A stretch of 64,000 bases of DNA from the NCBI GenBank assembly GCA_034766995.1, contig CM068315.1, positions 54,180,556 to 54,244,555 of the forward strand. The letters are read 5' to 3'. This DNA is from Acanthacorydalis orientalis (taxonomy: Eukaryota > Arthropoda > Insecta > Megaloptera > Corydalidae). How positions within the stretch are numbered: the first letter of the stretch is position 1; each line of letters starts with the position of its first letter. Below the pieces are notes generated by a model. It was not told the DNA's origin. It worked only from the letters and a program-made list of their open reading frames with translations, and made no database searches. Shown here one piece after another: positions 37,639 through 49,315 of the stretch. Both the position numbers and the translations under genes were made by a program.

Positions 37639-38697
37639 TATATATATATATATATATATGTTTTAAATTTTACTTTTTTAGATTTTCACTCTTTAAAAAC
37701 ATTTCTTGATGAATTTTTTCAATAATTAATTATTGATCCTTTTCATAATGAATTTAAACGTATTTCGATTAACATTCCATTATTCTTGAAACGATCAGTT
37801 AGGGAAAACTCTTTTTTTATTATCATAAAAAACTATTTATTTATGCCTTAACGTTTTCAGAATAATGAGACATGCATTGTGAAATACACATAAATCATTA
37901 TCAAAACGGTTAATAACTAAATATTGAAAAAATTTATTTAAAGAAATGTATAGTGAATGAAAAATGAAAATTCCGCTTAAAAATGAATTTTAAATCCAAT
38001 ACAAAAAACTGTTTATGTGACATTTTTAAATTTATAATCAATAAAAATACAGATAATATAATTAAAAACGATTTCTTTTGGAGAAAAAGCTTCATAAAAA
38101 TTCATAAACTTTACAAAACTGCACAAAATGTCAATAAACAATATTTTTAAATTCAAAGTCCATTCAAGTAATATTTAAATTTAGTTAAATAATTTTTAAA
38201 TTTTTATTTGGTTTTTATATTCTTTGCTTATCGGAATTCTTAAAATTTATACGAATTAATTTATGTAAAAAAGTCACATTTATCTAAATAGAATATAAAA
38301 ACAAATTATAATTTTAATGTTATATTTGTTCATGTCATGTGTCTCAATACTTCTACCATTTCCAGGTAGTTGTAGGTGATTTAAAATTATTTACAACTAT
38401 CTACAGATGGCACAAATTCCGAAATTAATCACAGAAGATAACATCTTGAAATCTTATTCAAGACAATAAGAAAAAATAGTTAAAAATAATCCTCGATATT
38501 AGGAAATAAAACGTGAAATCTTCATATATATTATTAAATCCGAAATTGATAGGGAATTTATATATGATCCAACCTGTGAATTACAGTAATTAAAGAGTTT
38601 ATTAATAATTCAAATAGATTCGAAATTGAGCGGGTCATTTTGAGTAATCAGTGTCTTAAAAAATAAATTTCGAATAAAAACTACTGCATTTTCTCAA

Positions 38698-38766
<69 letters not shown>

Positions 38767-39684
38767 AAATGATTTAAAAGTCTACTAAATAGTTATGTAT
38801 ATTTTTTTATATATTTTTAAATAAAATTACTGTCAATATAATAAATAATTTATATTTATTACTGAAATGAAAAGGATTTTCTATCACGTTGTATTTTGTA
38901 ATTACATTATTTTTTTATGTTATTTTAATCCTTCAGATTCATATTTATGACCTTATTGTATTAATTCGATCTGTTATATTTTTAATTGTACTTTAGTATT
39001 GGTTTTGACACTTATGCGATACCGTCATTAGTTATGTTTCAAATCATAAATTATTGCTTATCTTCTGTCAATACTTATTTAACATGAAATATTTTAAACA
39101 CGTTTAGAATTAAATATGTTCTGGTTAGTTAAAGTTTTATGCATAAAATGTAAAAAAATGTTATTTGAAAGTCCATACATCTAAAAAAGAAAAGTAAATT
39201 GATAAAAACGATAGTTAAATTATAATTCACGTTTGACATTTTATAATTGAACAAAAAAGTCAATTGAGAGGTTTTAATTGATATAACTTTCAAATATCAA
39301 TCAAGACTAACCTCTTTAAATAGCATCGATTTGTAATGTCGAAATTACTTTTGAATTGTTCAGTCGTTCATTTAATATATCATTCTTTTTCTTAACTGAC
39401 AACAATTAAAACAATCGTGTTAAAATTATCTGAACTTTTTATAATTCATTTTCCTTGCAATAGATTGTTTAATCAATTTTTTAAAGTAAAACTTTTAAAT
39501 ATTGACAAGTATCTCAATCTGTTAATTAGTTTTCTACTAAAATAATACATGAAGATACAGTTTAAAATCGATATAAATTCTTACATTTTCCATGCGTTTC
39601 GAATTTAATCACAAAAAGATAAGTTCACATACGTTTAACAAAAACATTCAGTTCAAATAATTCACATAATTACAGGTTTTCGTA

Positions 39685-39735
39685 CTTAACGGTAGCATGG
39701 TTGACCCATGACCAGGAGAGCATCAGTTCGAGTCC
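39685..39735 (+). pseudogene. tRNA-like relic
   Basis: AACGGTAGCATGGTTGACCC ... AGTTCGAGTCC has a D-arm-like block and a T-arm/B-box (GTTCGAGTCC) at tRNA-like spacing, with CAT where an anticodon would fall. The acceptor stem does not pair, so it is not a working tRNA. It may be the head of a decayed SINE. Confidence 0.35.
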
Positions 39736-40489
39736 AAATTAATTAGTTGTTATCTTCTAATAAAAACACTAAATGAATATTAATCTTGACAGGTTTTTAA
39801 AATAATATATATATAAATATATATATTTATAACAGTTATGCCGGAAAATTATATAATTAATATTACTCTCGGATGTTTTTTTTTTCTAAAAAAAATATAG
39901 GATATAATTAACGTAACCTGTAATTTACTCTGAAATTAATTCCATAAACCAATGGAATGAACAACGCACTGACTTGTTACTTTTTTTGTAGACAAAATTC
40001 ATGTACGTGTCTCATCATATTCTTTGATATGAATACATGACTTAAGTCAGCTCGAAGTATAATGCAATTACAAAAGACATTGTATTCATTATTATACTTG
40101 TACATGAAAGTGGACTACGTGCGCCTCACCTGTCTATCTAACTTGCTCTCTTATGCATTCTAATTGGATTGCGTTATATAACCAATAATTATGTAGGATT
40201 ACGTTGAAGATGTATTCGAATTAAACAGTCTAAAATGTGTTTACTGTTACTCATCTCATTATTTTATGTGCTGCACGTGAGAAAAATATGTTAATTGTAC
40301 ACACACAAAAAAAAGTATATACAGTTGATATACAATTTTATGTAACGTAGAAGGTCAAAATCTGTCTCATTAGATGTATATATATATATATATATATATG
40401 ACATTTTCATTATTTATTTTTTATTCAATATTTGTTTATATTGAAATTCAAAACAATGTTTGAAGGCCCTTTTAATCTTCAAATATTTA

Positions 40490-40539
<50 letters not shown>

Positions 40540-40802
40540 CTGTGACACATAGTTCCAAATTATTTGAAAAACAATCTTTCTATCTTGAAAGTCATAAGAT
40601 ATAATAATTTCCTTTAATTGTTTGTGATATAATTCTATTCAGTATGTTAGAATTTTCGATTATTTGGTTTTTATTGAAAATATACAGTTTCATTAACATT
40701 ACTAGTCTGTACGGTATTTCTCTTTGGATTATTGTCGAAGCGTATTCTTTTTTAAAAAACCAGGAAGGCTCTGCCCTCTACTCTCTGTCGCACATTTCTT
40801 TA

Positions 40803-40945
40803 TAATTATTATGATACCAATATCATATTTTTTTATGAAAATTTCATGTAACTTCAGGTTTCATTATTAATAATAATTTAATACAAAATATCTACAAAAT
40901 ATCTACAAAATTTGTTTGTCCATTGTTTGAAACTGTATGGAATAT
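40803..40945 (-). repeat. Interspersed repeat family R2, copy 2
   Basis: Inverted copy of 33571-33712. The AAAATATCTACA block is locally tandemly duplicated here (40885-40910). Confidence 0.7.
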
Positions 40946-41119
40946 TTTTTTATGTATAGATAGATGTTCAAGATTTTCATTAATAGAAGAAGATTTGCAT
41001 AAATAAATGTGGAAATTTCAATAACGGATTATTTCTTTATTATATAACGAACTAAACTTGTCTAACAGTGGGAAATTAATTAAATATACAATTATATATA
41101 TATATGATACATATATATG

Positions 41120-41171
<52 letters not shown>

Positions 41172-41184
41172 ATTATATATATAT

Positions 41185-41216
<32 letters not shown>

Positions 41217-42013
41217 ATATATATGTTTATGATTGTATAGGTAATTATTTATCACACTACTTAACCCTTCAATAATTTTCCGCAACTGAAGATTAGGATC
41301 CATTGATCTAAAGTGTCAATGTATGATCCTTTTATAATTTAATTATCCTTATATTTTAATATGCTATATTAAAAAATATCTATAAAAATATATTTATAAA
41401 AGACAAATACATATTTGTCTTTATATATATATATATATAATTTCTATTTTGAAATCCAATAAACAAGTGATATGTGTAATTTTAGATGCTTTAATTTTAT
41501 AGAGAATTATAAATAATACAAGGCAATTTCCACAGGCACAGAGTCCACGAATCATACCAAATCACAGAAACTATCAACAATTGATATTATCTTTCACAAA
41601 ATCAGTTCTGAAACTGTCAGTTCTGTACAATATATAAATTCGCTTCCACAAATGAATTCTTTTTTCATCCCATGAACCATAGTTTGTGAGTTTTAAAAGA
41701 ATTGATTTGTTAAAATCAATATTTTCTAATCATATAAAGAATAAAGTCAAGTTATTTTGCCTTTTATATTACTCAGATTAAATATTCTCAATCATTAATC
41801 TTAGAAAATAAAGAATATATAATCATTTATAATAGATACAATAAACCATTTACATATAAAATAAAAGTATATTATAATCAGTTCTCTTTAATTTAGTACT
41901 CTAATTATTTTGTGTTAGATAGATGCTGTTTTTATTAAAATTATATTTCAAATATATAAATTAAAGATCAGCATATAAAAAATAATGTAATTATATATAT
42001 ATATATATATATT

Positions 42014-42056
<43 letters not shown>

Positions 42057-42207
42057 GGTTGACGATATTACAAAATTAGCAACGAAATGATTTAAAATTA
42101 AATTCGTTCTTTTTTGAATGCACATAAAATATTTTAAAGCAACACTTACAGTAAAAAATTCTTTAAGAAAACAATTTTATGTACAAATGCATGATAAATT
42201 AGCTTAC

Positions 42208-42557
42208 CTGACAATTAAATTAGTTACAAACAAATAATCACTCCACACTGCTTCATTCACGGTTCTCCATTAATTTTTTTCGTTGTGTTTTATTTCATGT
42301 CGTGTGATGGTAAAATAAATTTCTTAGTCGATTGAAAGTTTCATTATACACTTCAAAAAAAATATATGTATTTTGAACTTCACACTTCAACAGACATGGA
42401 ATAAATTATTCGAGAATGGCAGTACACTATCGTTTAACAATTTATAGTACGGACCGCATCGACAATAAATGAAAATGATGGAAATGAAGCAATTTTTTTT
42501 AAATGTATAACAAAATATGCGTAGCTATGAACATAGGATCGTTTAAACGTTACTGAA
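42208..42557 (-). other. Candidate non-coding first exon
   Basis: On the minus strand, sequence downstream of the TATA/initiator pair ends in a good donor (TTTAATTGTCAG then GTAAGC, boundary 42208). The first ATGs meet stops within a few codons, so it would be untranslated leader. Which gene it belongs to is unknown. All minus-strand candidates to the left, up to the exon at 1350-1502, are possible. Confidence 0.28.
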
Positions 42558-42630
42558 CGTACCGGTGGTTCGACACCCGGCTATATACGTTCGTAAGAAG
42601 GCTGACAGTAGCTGGGGCGATGTGACGTCA
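42554..42630 (-). promoter_or_regulatory. Candidate promoter: CRE, TATA box, initiator
   Basis: Read on the minus strand: a perfect cAMP-response element TGACGTCA (42623-42630), then TATATAG (42588 downward), then TTCAGTA, the insect initiator consensus TCAGT, 33 bases after the TATA start. The island (42560-42690) is far richer in GC than its surroundings. This supports a transcription start near 42555 running left. A weaker plus-strand reading (TATATA then ACAGTA) also exists. Confidence 0.42.
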
Positions 42631-42863
42631 TCGGAATAAAGCAGCAGAAGAGGAAGCTGCTGGTGCGCCAGAATAGTGAGCATATTGTGACTCTTGACTG
42701 AAATTTATTTCAGTGCACGATATTAACTGAATTGTGAAACGGACGATTCAGACACTACTCAACTAGTTTGTGAATAATAAAGTGTTCCAACTACAGCGTT
42801 CATGTTTATGAAAAAATATTGTTATGAAAAATTATAATTGAAATACGTACATTAGACATCCTA

Positions 42864-42904
<41 letters not shown>

Positions 42905-43278
42905 ATCTTATATATTTATTTAAAAAAATATAATAAATAATTTATATTAAGGTCAATTCTCAGAAAAATAGTTATATTTTGAATACGTTTGATGAAATAT
43001 AATTCTAATGATCTTATATTTTAATAAAAGATTTAATATCTACAAAAAATACTGAAATTTTTAAGTGAATGTTCCTTTCGTTTATATAAAGATATTTACA
43101 TTTTAACTTGGAATATCCTGTGAGTTATTACTGAAATCAATTCAGACAGAATTAAAAAGAATCTTTATTTCTTTTTTGTTTAATTACATACATACACACA
43201 TATGAATATACTTACATACATACACACACACACAAAGACACACATATAAACATACATACAAACATATATAGGTATATG

Positions 43279-43336
<58 letters not shown>

Positions 43337-43504
43337 AGTTTATTAATAATAAATATGTAATAAACTTCTCAATCAGCATAAAATTATGAACGATAAGTTA
43401 TACGAAATATTTATTCTGCAATTAAACGATTCCGAGAAACAACTGGAATAAAATTTCCGGTAAAATTAGTTCCGTTCATTTAATGTAGAAAATATACGAT
43501 TAAT
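42631..43504. other. no gene seen; CA/TA simple repeats
   Basis: AT-rich sequence with (TA)n at 42865-42899, an ACAT/CACA-rich stretch at 43185-43270 and (TA)n at 43280-43332. Confidence 0.4.
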
Positions 43505-43628
43505 TTAGTACAGAGGGAACCACGCCGGTTGTTTGTGTTGTTTAAATATGAATACGTCGTACTCGTTCCGCAGCATTAGAGAGCTGAAGCTGCAGTGTTC
43601 CGTTATTTCGAAGAGCCCGCTGAGGACG
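43505..43628 (-). CDS. Possible terminal exon, product unknown
   Basis: A minus-strand frame with GC-rich third positions ends at TAA 43505: GLFEITEHCSFSSLMLRNEY ... WFPLY. An acceptor-like CTTGTGCGTCCTCAG precedes it (boundary about 43628). The opposite strand is also open with good codon use (43549-43715, MNTSYSFRSIRELKLQCSVI), so the coding strand is uncertain. No family recognised. The composition clearly differs from the neighbouring AT-rich DNA, so some function is likely. Confidence 0.3.
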
Positions 43629-43744
43629 CACAAGTTGATAGACATCAAACTGTGGTTCAAGTACCGTTCAATGCGTAAAACGCCGACATATATATCGACA
43701 CACATTTTATCTTGATAAATATCCCTTCTATATACAGACACATT

Positions 43745-43805
<61 letters not shown>

Positions 43806-43932
43806 TAAAGATATATGTTTGACAATAAAACGACAGTTTGTCAAATAACTGAATACTCAAATTTAAAGTAACATTAAACTGAAAAGAATCAAGAATTCAA
43901 ACTTACATTATTCGACGATTTCGGACGAAAAA
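43629..43932. other. no gene seen; TA tract
   Basis: (TA)n at 43749-43801 and AT-rich flanks. Confidence 0.4.
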
Positions 43933-44011
43933 AGGTGTGGGTGAAGTTGATCTAATTTTAATTTTATAAACTAGGATGTATATTGACTAGTCAAAGTTTA
44001 CTTTAACTAGT

Positions 44012-44051
<40 letters not shown>

Positions 44052-44301
44052 TAATTTATAAAATTAAAATTAAATCAACTTTACCCTCACCTTCATCCTT
44101 ATCCTCACCCTCACGTTCACGCCTCTACTCCGGGCTGTAGACCTGCACTCGACCGAGTCAAAAAAGGATGAGAGTGAAGGTGTGGATGAAAGTGATCTAA
44201 TTTTAATTTTATAAATCAGGATATATACTGACTAGTCAAAGTCGGACTTTAACTGACGGCGGCCAGGCAAATCGCAGTTGGCCTAGGCAAAGTCGGACTT
44301 T
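43933..44301. mobile_element. Foldback-like composite repeat with GC-rich core
   Basis: One motif (AAGGTG-GGGTGAA-GTTGAT then CTAATTTTAATTTTATAAA) occurs three times: direct at 43933, inverted at 44051-44100 across a (TA)n core, and direct again at 44164-44220. TTGACTAGTCAA palindromes adjoin the core. The right side is GC-rich and carries two copies of AAAGTCGGACTTT (about 44239 and 44290), itself palindromic, plus GGCGGCCAGGC. No coding sequence. It looks like a foldback or other hairpin-ended nonautonomous element, partly duplicated. Confidence 0.6.
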
Positions 44302-44453
44302 GTTTGGTCGTCGGATTTTGCCGGCAACATATACATATCTATATACTATAAGTATATCTTTATACTGTCTATCCACCGCATTATATACATATCTATATCT
44401 ATATACATATCTTCATACAATATATACATACTCTATCATTGACAATCCATGTA

Positions 44454-44491
<38 letters not shown>

Positions 44492-45207
44492 TTATTCATC
44501 AAATAAACATCTAATTAACAAAAACTCTGTATTTTAATGAATGGCAATTTTTTAACAATCACTGAATTAGTTAAAAAATAATTTACTGCAGAACACGTAA
44601 AAACTCTGATTTATATGAAAGTCGTTTACCAAAAATGGATCATAATGTTTTTATTTCCACGTTAAATAAACAATTTATCAGAATTTATAATACATCTTAT
44701 TGCAACTGGGTCACTTTTCGGAAGTGTTTTTATCCGCGATTGATTCAGAGGAAATAATAATTCTCAAATATCGTCTACATCTGCAACGGGAACTGTCATG
44801 GAAGATCTTTCGCGATTGAATTCTGTTCTTTTATTCTACTTTTGTGTTACTGTATTAACCGGAAACTGTATAATTTCGAGGAACATAATCCCACACATTA
44901 TTTGTTAACATGATCGTGATGCTCTTAATGAACGATATTATTGAAACAATTAACCCGTTCGCCGTTATTATCTACATGGTTGTTATTATTTCAACTTAAT
45001 TGAGGATGTAAATGAACGATTAAGTTATGATTTTATATTTTAAAACGAAACCTGTTATGAAAGAAGTATTAAAAAGGAAATTAAATAATAGTCTCTCTTA
45101 TCTTGATTTATAAAAGAGATTGAGAATAAAATTAAACATTAATTTTCTTTTAATACAAAATTTTATCATTTATTCATATATAAATCATATAACAACCCAT
45201 CTCTCTC

Positions 45208-45211
<4 letters not shown>
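44302..45211. other. no gene seen
   Basis: TATC/TATA simple sequence at 44325-44420, (TA)n at 44457-44487, then unique AT-rich DNA. 44690-44900 is slightly less AT-rich but has no ORF. Confidence 0.4.

Positions 45212-45303
<92 letters not shown>
45212..45303. repeat. (TA)n microsatellite
   Basis: A TA tract of about 92 bp with one TTT interruption. It runs directly into the left end of the Tc1-like element. Confidence 0.95.
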
Positions 45304-45306
<3 letters not shown>

Positions 45307-46014
45307 CTAACAACACTTAAAATGACATACAATTTTCAAATTCTCATTGAACAAAGTAAATCGAAAAAAAATTTAAAACAAGGAATTATTTTTAATTCGA
45401 TAATTTAGTTTTTTATTTACAATACATAAAAAATCAAGTAAAAACATATAGAAGATGTGAAAAAAAGCGTAGAAAAGCAAACGGTAGAATAATGATGCAT
45501 CATCATTCAAAATGGCTAATGTAAAATTTTTCACTATGTGAGCAAGAATACTGATTTCAGGATAATCTTTTTTAACTTGAAGAATGAACAATATTGTATT
45601 TATCATCATCATCCTTAGAACTTTGTAGCTTCTCTTTTATATATGATGACGTCTTTGAGCCTTTTTTGCATAGATGTTACCAGTTTCTTTGTAAAATCAG
45701 GTCTTACGGTGTTCCACTCACTCTGTTATTTTTATCAGATGTGTGTCATGTGTGTCTGTGGAATGTCATGGATGCCTTTTCTACAATTTTATAAAAGAAT
45801 TTTGACTCATTTTTATACCGTTTGTTTTTCTACCCGTTTCTTAACATCTTCTGTATATTTTTATACGTTATATATATATATATATATATTGTAAATAAAA
45901 ACAAAGTAAATTAACAAATTAAAATTAATTTCTTAATTGTTCTAACATTTTTTTTTATTTACTTTGTTCTATAAGAATTTGAAAGTAGTGCGCCATTTTC
46001 AGTGTTGCTAACTG
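45304..46014 (-). mobile_element. Tc1-like element with long inverted ends, internally deleted
   Basis: About 711 bp flanked by TA. The ends are inverted over roughly 190 bp. From the right, inward: CAGTTAGCAACACTGAAAAT, TTTCAAATTCTTATAGAACA, AAGTAAAT, then CCGTTTG-TTTTCTAC and ACATCTTCT-TAT. The left end has the same order (TAGCTAACAACACTTAAAAT ...). Inside is only the C-terminus of a Tc1-family transposase. Most of the gene is lost, so it is nonautonomous. Confidence 0.75.
45615..45725 (-). pseudogene. Tc1-family transposase C-terminus
   Basis: Minus strand, 36 residues to the stop: QSEWNTVRPDFTKKLVTSMQ, then KRLKDVI and EATKF. This matches the family's closing motif (EW--I--E---KLV-SM--R---VI---G--TKY). 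A stop lies directly upstream in frame, and the DDE/DxE catalytic region is absent from the element. Confidence 0.72.
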
Positions 46015-46073
46015 TATATATATTAAGTAGACGGTGTTTTAATCTAGTAAATTCTTACACAATTAGTAAAATT

Positions 46074-46117
<44 letters not shown>

Positions 46118-46860
46118 TATAATATATATATATGTAAATACTAACATTTGAAGGAAATTCAAAGATGTTTGTAATATCAAAGTAATATCAATCTATGAAT
46201 AAACGAGTATTTGATTATTGAGTATGAATATTAAATTGTAATTTATTATACGTACACACACACACATATATATATATATATACATATATTTGTATGTATA
46301 TCTTTATGTATGTAATGTAGCTAAATGTCTTCTTGTGCTCGTTTCTTACTCACGCATTGATATTTGTCTTGTCTGGACACGAATGTCCAATACGAATGTA
46401 CCTCGGAACATAATTCATTACTTGGCACAATCAATTCGCGCGATTTCCTCATCGACAGTGTTAATATAATTGATATTTTAATATCTATTCAGGTTTCTTA
46501 AGGTCATTGGGTTATAAACGTGTGTTGGTATGAGGAAGGTCTTTGACATGTTCATCATCCAGCAGGGGTGCCAATCGTGACGGTGTGGCCGACACCGATT
46601 AGGTCGAATGGTTCCGATGATTTGTGGAATGAAATGTGCGCTGGACGCTCGCCAAACACTGTGTTTGTTTCTAATCGTGACAAAATTGTATAATACAAAG
46701 GAACTAGTTCATTTATGATTTACCACCCGGCGGATCCCATTATCTGTTTACGAAACAGTATCTCAATCAATCACATGTCGAAGAACAGAAATGAATAATG
46801 TACTTATATTTTTTAAAAAAAATTAACTATTACTTGTATTGCTTTCAAATAATTGATATT
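46015..46860. other. no gene seen; CpG-richer island 46330-46790
   Basis: (TA)n at 46079-46132 and short CA/TA repeats at 46255-46290, then an island of about 450 bp of normal composition with CpGs but no ORF or splice pair. Possibly regulatory. Confidence 0.4.
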
Positions 46861-46890
46861 CATTATACATATATATATATATATATATAT

Positions 46891-46909
46891 TGTTTTTCTA
46901 CCAACCTAA
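46891..46909 (+). mobile_element. Solo mariner terminal repeat
   Basis: TGTTTTTCTACCAACCTAAT: the outer part of a 3' end, with (TA)n on both sides. It faces the mini-element at 46951 across a TA tract of about 37 bp. Confidence 0.65.
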
Positions 46910-46911
46910 TG

Positions 46912-46950
<39 letters not shown>

Positions 46951-46952
<2 letters not shown>

Positions 46953-47031
46953 TTGGTCAAAAAAATAATTTCGGTTTATGACCTTCAAATTCAAATACAC
47001 TACCGCAATTTTTTTCTATCGATCTTTATAT
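46951..47031 (+). mobile_element. Mini-mariner of about 80 bp (MADE1-like layout)
   Basis: The left end GGTTGGTCAAAAAAATAATT then TCGG and the right end ACCGCAATTTTTTTCTATCG then ATC are inverted copies with almost nothing between (a piece of the 3' region, ACCTTCAAATTCAAATACAC). The layout resembles the human MADE1 MITE, which derives from Hsmar1. A further damaged end (TTAGGTAGATGGGAAAATAA) starts at about 47034. Confidence 0.65.
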
Positions 47032-47099
47032 ATTAGGTAGATGGGAAAATAATTTCGGTTTCAGACAAGAAAAGACGGATGTTGAAAGAAATAAGATTT

Positions 47100-47310
47100 A
47101 GACAAGAAAATACTAATCACCACTATATAAATGGAAAAATTTATAAAATGGGACAAAAAGAAAAATATCAGCTGTCCTTTAAATAGAGAAGGTACACTAC
47201 CAGTACATCAGCAAGGTCAACTAGGTTTTTCATCAAATTTTCCTAGCGATAAAAAAATGTCTAGAGAAAAGGGATCGAACCCCAGGGCTCGACAACCACA
47301 TCAGGATTTC
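47100..47310 (+). repeat. Interspersed repeat family R1 with tRNA-like tail
   Basis: The head matches 9234-9352. The tail (GGTCAACTAGGTTTTTCATC, AAATTTTCCTAGCGA, GTCTAGA, GGGATCGAACCCC, GGGCTCGACAAC) matches the minus-strand copy at 63105-63240. GGGATCGAACCCC resembles a Pol III B box. It looks like a tRNA-derived SINE. A 63-codon ORF (47131-47322) across it is accidental. Confidence 0.6.
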
Positions 47311-47394
47311 AGAGAAGAATAGCCAATATCAAACGAAAAACCTTAAAATAAAAAAAAAACATCAGTACATCAAATACTATTTAAATGTAAAAGA

Positions 47395-47905
47395 TTAGTA
47401 TAATAATAATTTCGGTTTTTGTTTTCTGAATTCTAACCTTAATATTTTTCAATGAAAGTGTCATTTCATCGTTTAAAGTACATTTTTCGGTCTGCATTTT
47501 AGTAACATCGACTTCGATTTTATTATTAATTTTACTTTAAATTGGATTATTGATTTAAAGATGGAAAAGAAAAACATAAGAGCCTTTTTATGTACTCAAA
47601 ACGGGGGGTAAAGCAGCAGAAACTACTCATAAATTAAACGATGCAGTGGTGGTTCCAAAAATTTCGTGCTGGGGATGAGATCCTTGAAGGAGAAGAAGGT
47701 TACAGGCGTCCTTCTTCAGTTTTTAACGACCAACTGAATGCGTTAGTTGAATCAGAACCACGAATAATTCGAGAGCTTGCACAAATTTTAAGCGTTAGTC
47801 ATCCAACAGTTCTGGACCAATTTAAATAGTCATGAAAATATAAGAGGGAAAAAATGTATATAAATTTGAAAGTCGTAAACCGCAATTATTTTTTCACCAA
47901 CCTAA
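47395..47905 (+). mobile_element. Mariner deletion derivative, copy G
   Basis: Plus strand, about 510 bp, right end GCAATTATTTTTTCACCAAC then CTAA. The left terminal repeat lacks its outermost bases (starts AATAATTTCGGTTTTTGTTT). It encodes MEKKNIR, a short-deleted ARK region, then MQWWFQKFRAGDEILEGEEG and ELAQILSVSHPTVLDQFK, stop. The catalytic half is missing as in the other copies. It keeps the best-preserved WWFQKF-GDE block together with copy A. Confidence 0.87.
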
Positions 47906-49096
47906 TATATATATATATATATGTGTGTGTGTGTCAATAGCACAACGTTTAACCTTCTTTTATTTTCATATCCAGAACAAATAATGTAAAATACGTTATG
48001 CTTTTTAATTAAGTTAAAAGTAGTCAAATTCACAGTTTTAGAACCTGTATCATAAGTTCCATGCCAGATAATTTTTACTATAATACAATAAAATTTTTAT
48101 GCACAGTTAATAACAGTTTCTTTGCAGCAGTGCTGTTAAAAAAATGAATTCATACGTGAAAATATCACAAACGCAATTTCTAATTTTACATTCAGTCACA
48201 TTTTATTATATTATTCGATAAGAATCACTAGAAAGTATCATCTTGATCATAATCATATATTAATAAAAGTAAATAATTAATTATGTTGTAAATATTGAAA
48301 TAAAAAACTTTCTTATATCTATATATTATAATGTTATTAGGTAACATATTATAAAAATGTAAATAAGGTTTTATGGTGACAAAAACGGAAATAATACTTC
48401 GATAATCTCACTTAATTTATTCAATAAATGACACTGTCATTTTTAAAATTCTTGTACTTTTCTTACGAGATCGGCTCATTAAACATTTTATAATTTTCCA
48501 CAAATAAAATCGTGAACATAAAAAAAATCTACTTAATAGAAAGTAATTTAAAATTCTGTTAAAATAAATTATTCTTTTTTTTACTTCCTTTTTGTTAGAA
48601 AATTGTTAGAGACTTTATGAGAGTTTCGATGAGATAATTTATCAATAATATTTATAATATCATATGTTTTTCAAATGTTACTATATTTTCTCTATTCAAG
48701 CAAGATCACCGCTCAATTATATAAAAATCTTAGACATCTACGTATATGAATACAAGGTAACGCTATTTGTATACAAACACATGTATTGTACTTTTATAAA
48801 AATCTCAGTTAATTACTAAGCATCAGTTATATGTTAAATATAGCAGTGATTTTTTATAACGTTACTTCTTGAAGATATTCATTATATTAGCTGTAACAAT
48901 AAACAAGTAATATGATGTAAATTATCAGAAATTAACCGTACTGTTAACCGTATAACGGAATTAATATTCAGTTTACTTTTTTAATTATCAGTTTAACATC
49001 TGTACATCTATTTAAAATTTAATTTATCGATTATCATTTGATACAGATATTTTTCAATTAAAATATGTTGTTTAAGATATTTATTTACATACACAA

Positions 49097-49131
<35 letters not shown>

Positions 49132-49190
49132 TATATATATTTTATATAATAAAAATTAAAAAATAATACTGATTAAATTAATTTTCACTA
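47906..49190. other. no gene seen
   Basis: AT-rich sequence with a TA/TG tract at 47906-47932 and (TA)n at 49099-49130. Confidence 0.4.
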
Positions 49191-49193
49191 AGA

Positions 49194-49315
49194 GTACGAG
49201 GGTCGTTTGATATGTATGGTAAAAAAGCAAATTAAACGCAGTTTTTTTTAGAAAAAAACAATTTTATTTCTCAACATGGCCTTCATTGAGAGCTATATAC
49301 ACTTGCTCCAGTTGT
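49194..49315. mobile_element. Second mariner-type end fragment
   Basis: TACGAGGGTCGTTTGATATG, a poly-T/poly-A run, then CATTGAGAGCTATATACACTTG. This combination is typical of the ends of another mariner lineage, whose ends start ACGAGGGT-GTTTGA. It breaks into Tc1-type sequence at about 49315. Lineage by memory only. Confidence 0.4.

Larger units (their letters stand above)
37639..42207. other. long stretch without a gene; scattered TA tracts
   Basis: Extremely AT-rich sequence with (TA)n at 38702-38761, 40376-40400, 40497-40534, an interrupted tract at 41094-41224 made of TATATAT/ATTATA units, and 42000-42050. A tRNA-like relic (39685-39735) and repeat R2 copy 2 (40803-40945) are listed separately. 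A short GC-normal patch next to R2 (40735-40800) resembles nothing known. No ORF reaches 65 codons. Confidence 0.45.

Noticed and set aside
39685..39735. A functional tRNA
   Set aside because: B box present but the acceptor stem does not pair; kept only as a relic.
47131..47322. 63-codon ORF ending HQDFREE
   Set aside because: It crosses the R1 repeat and has no homologue in the other R1 copies.
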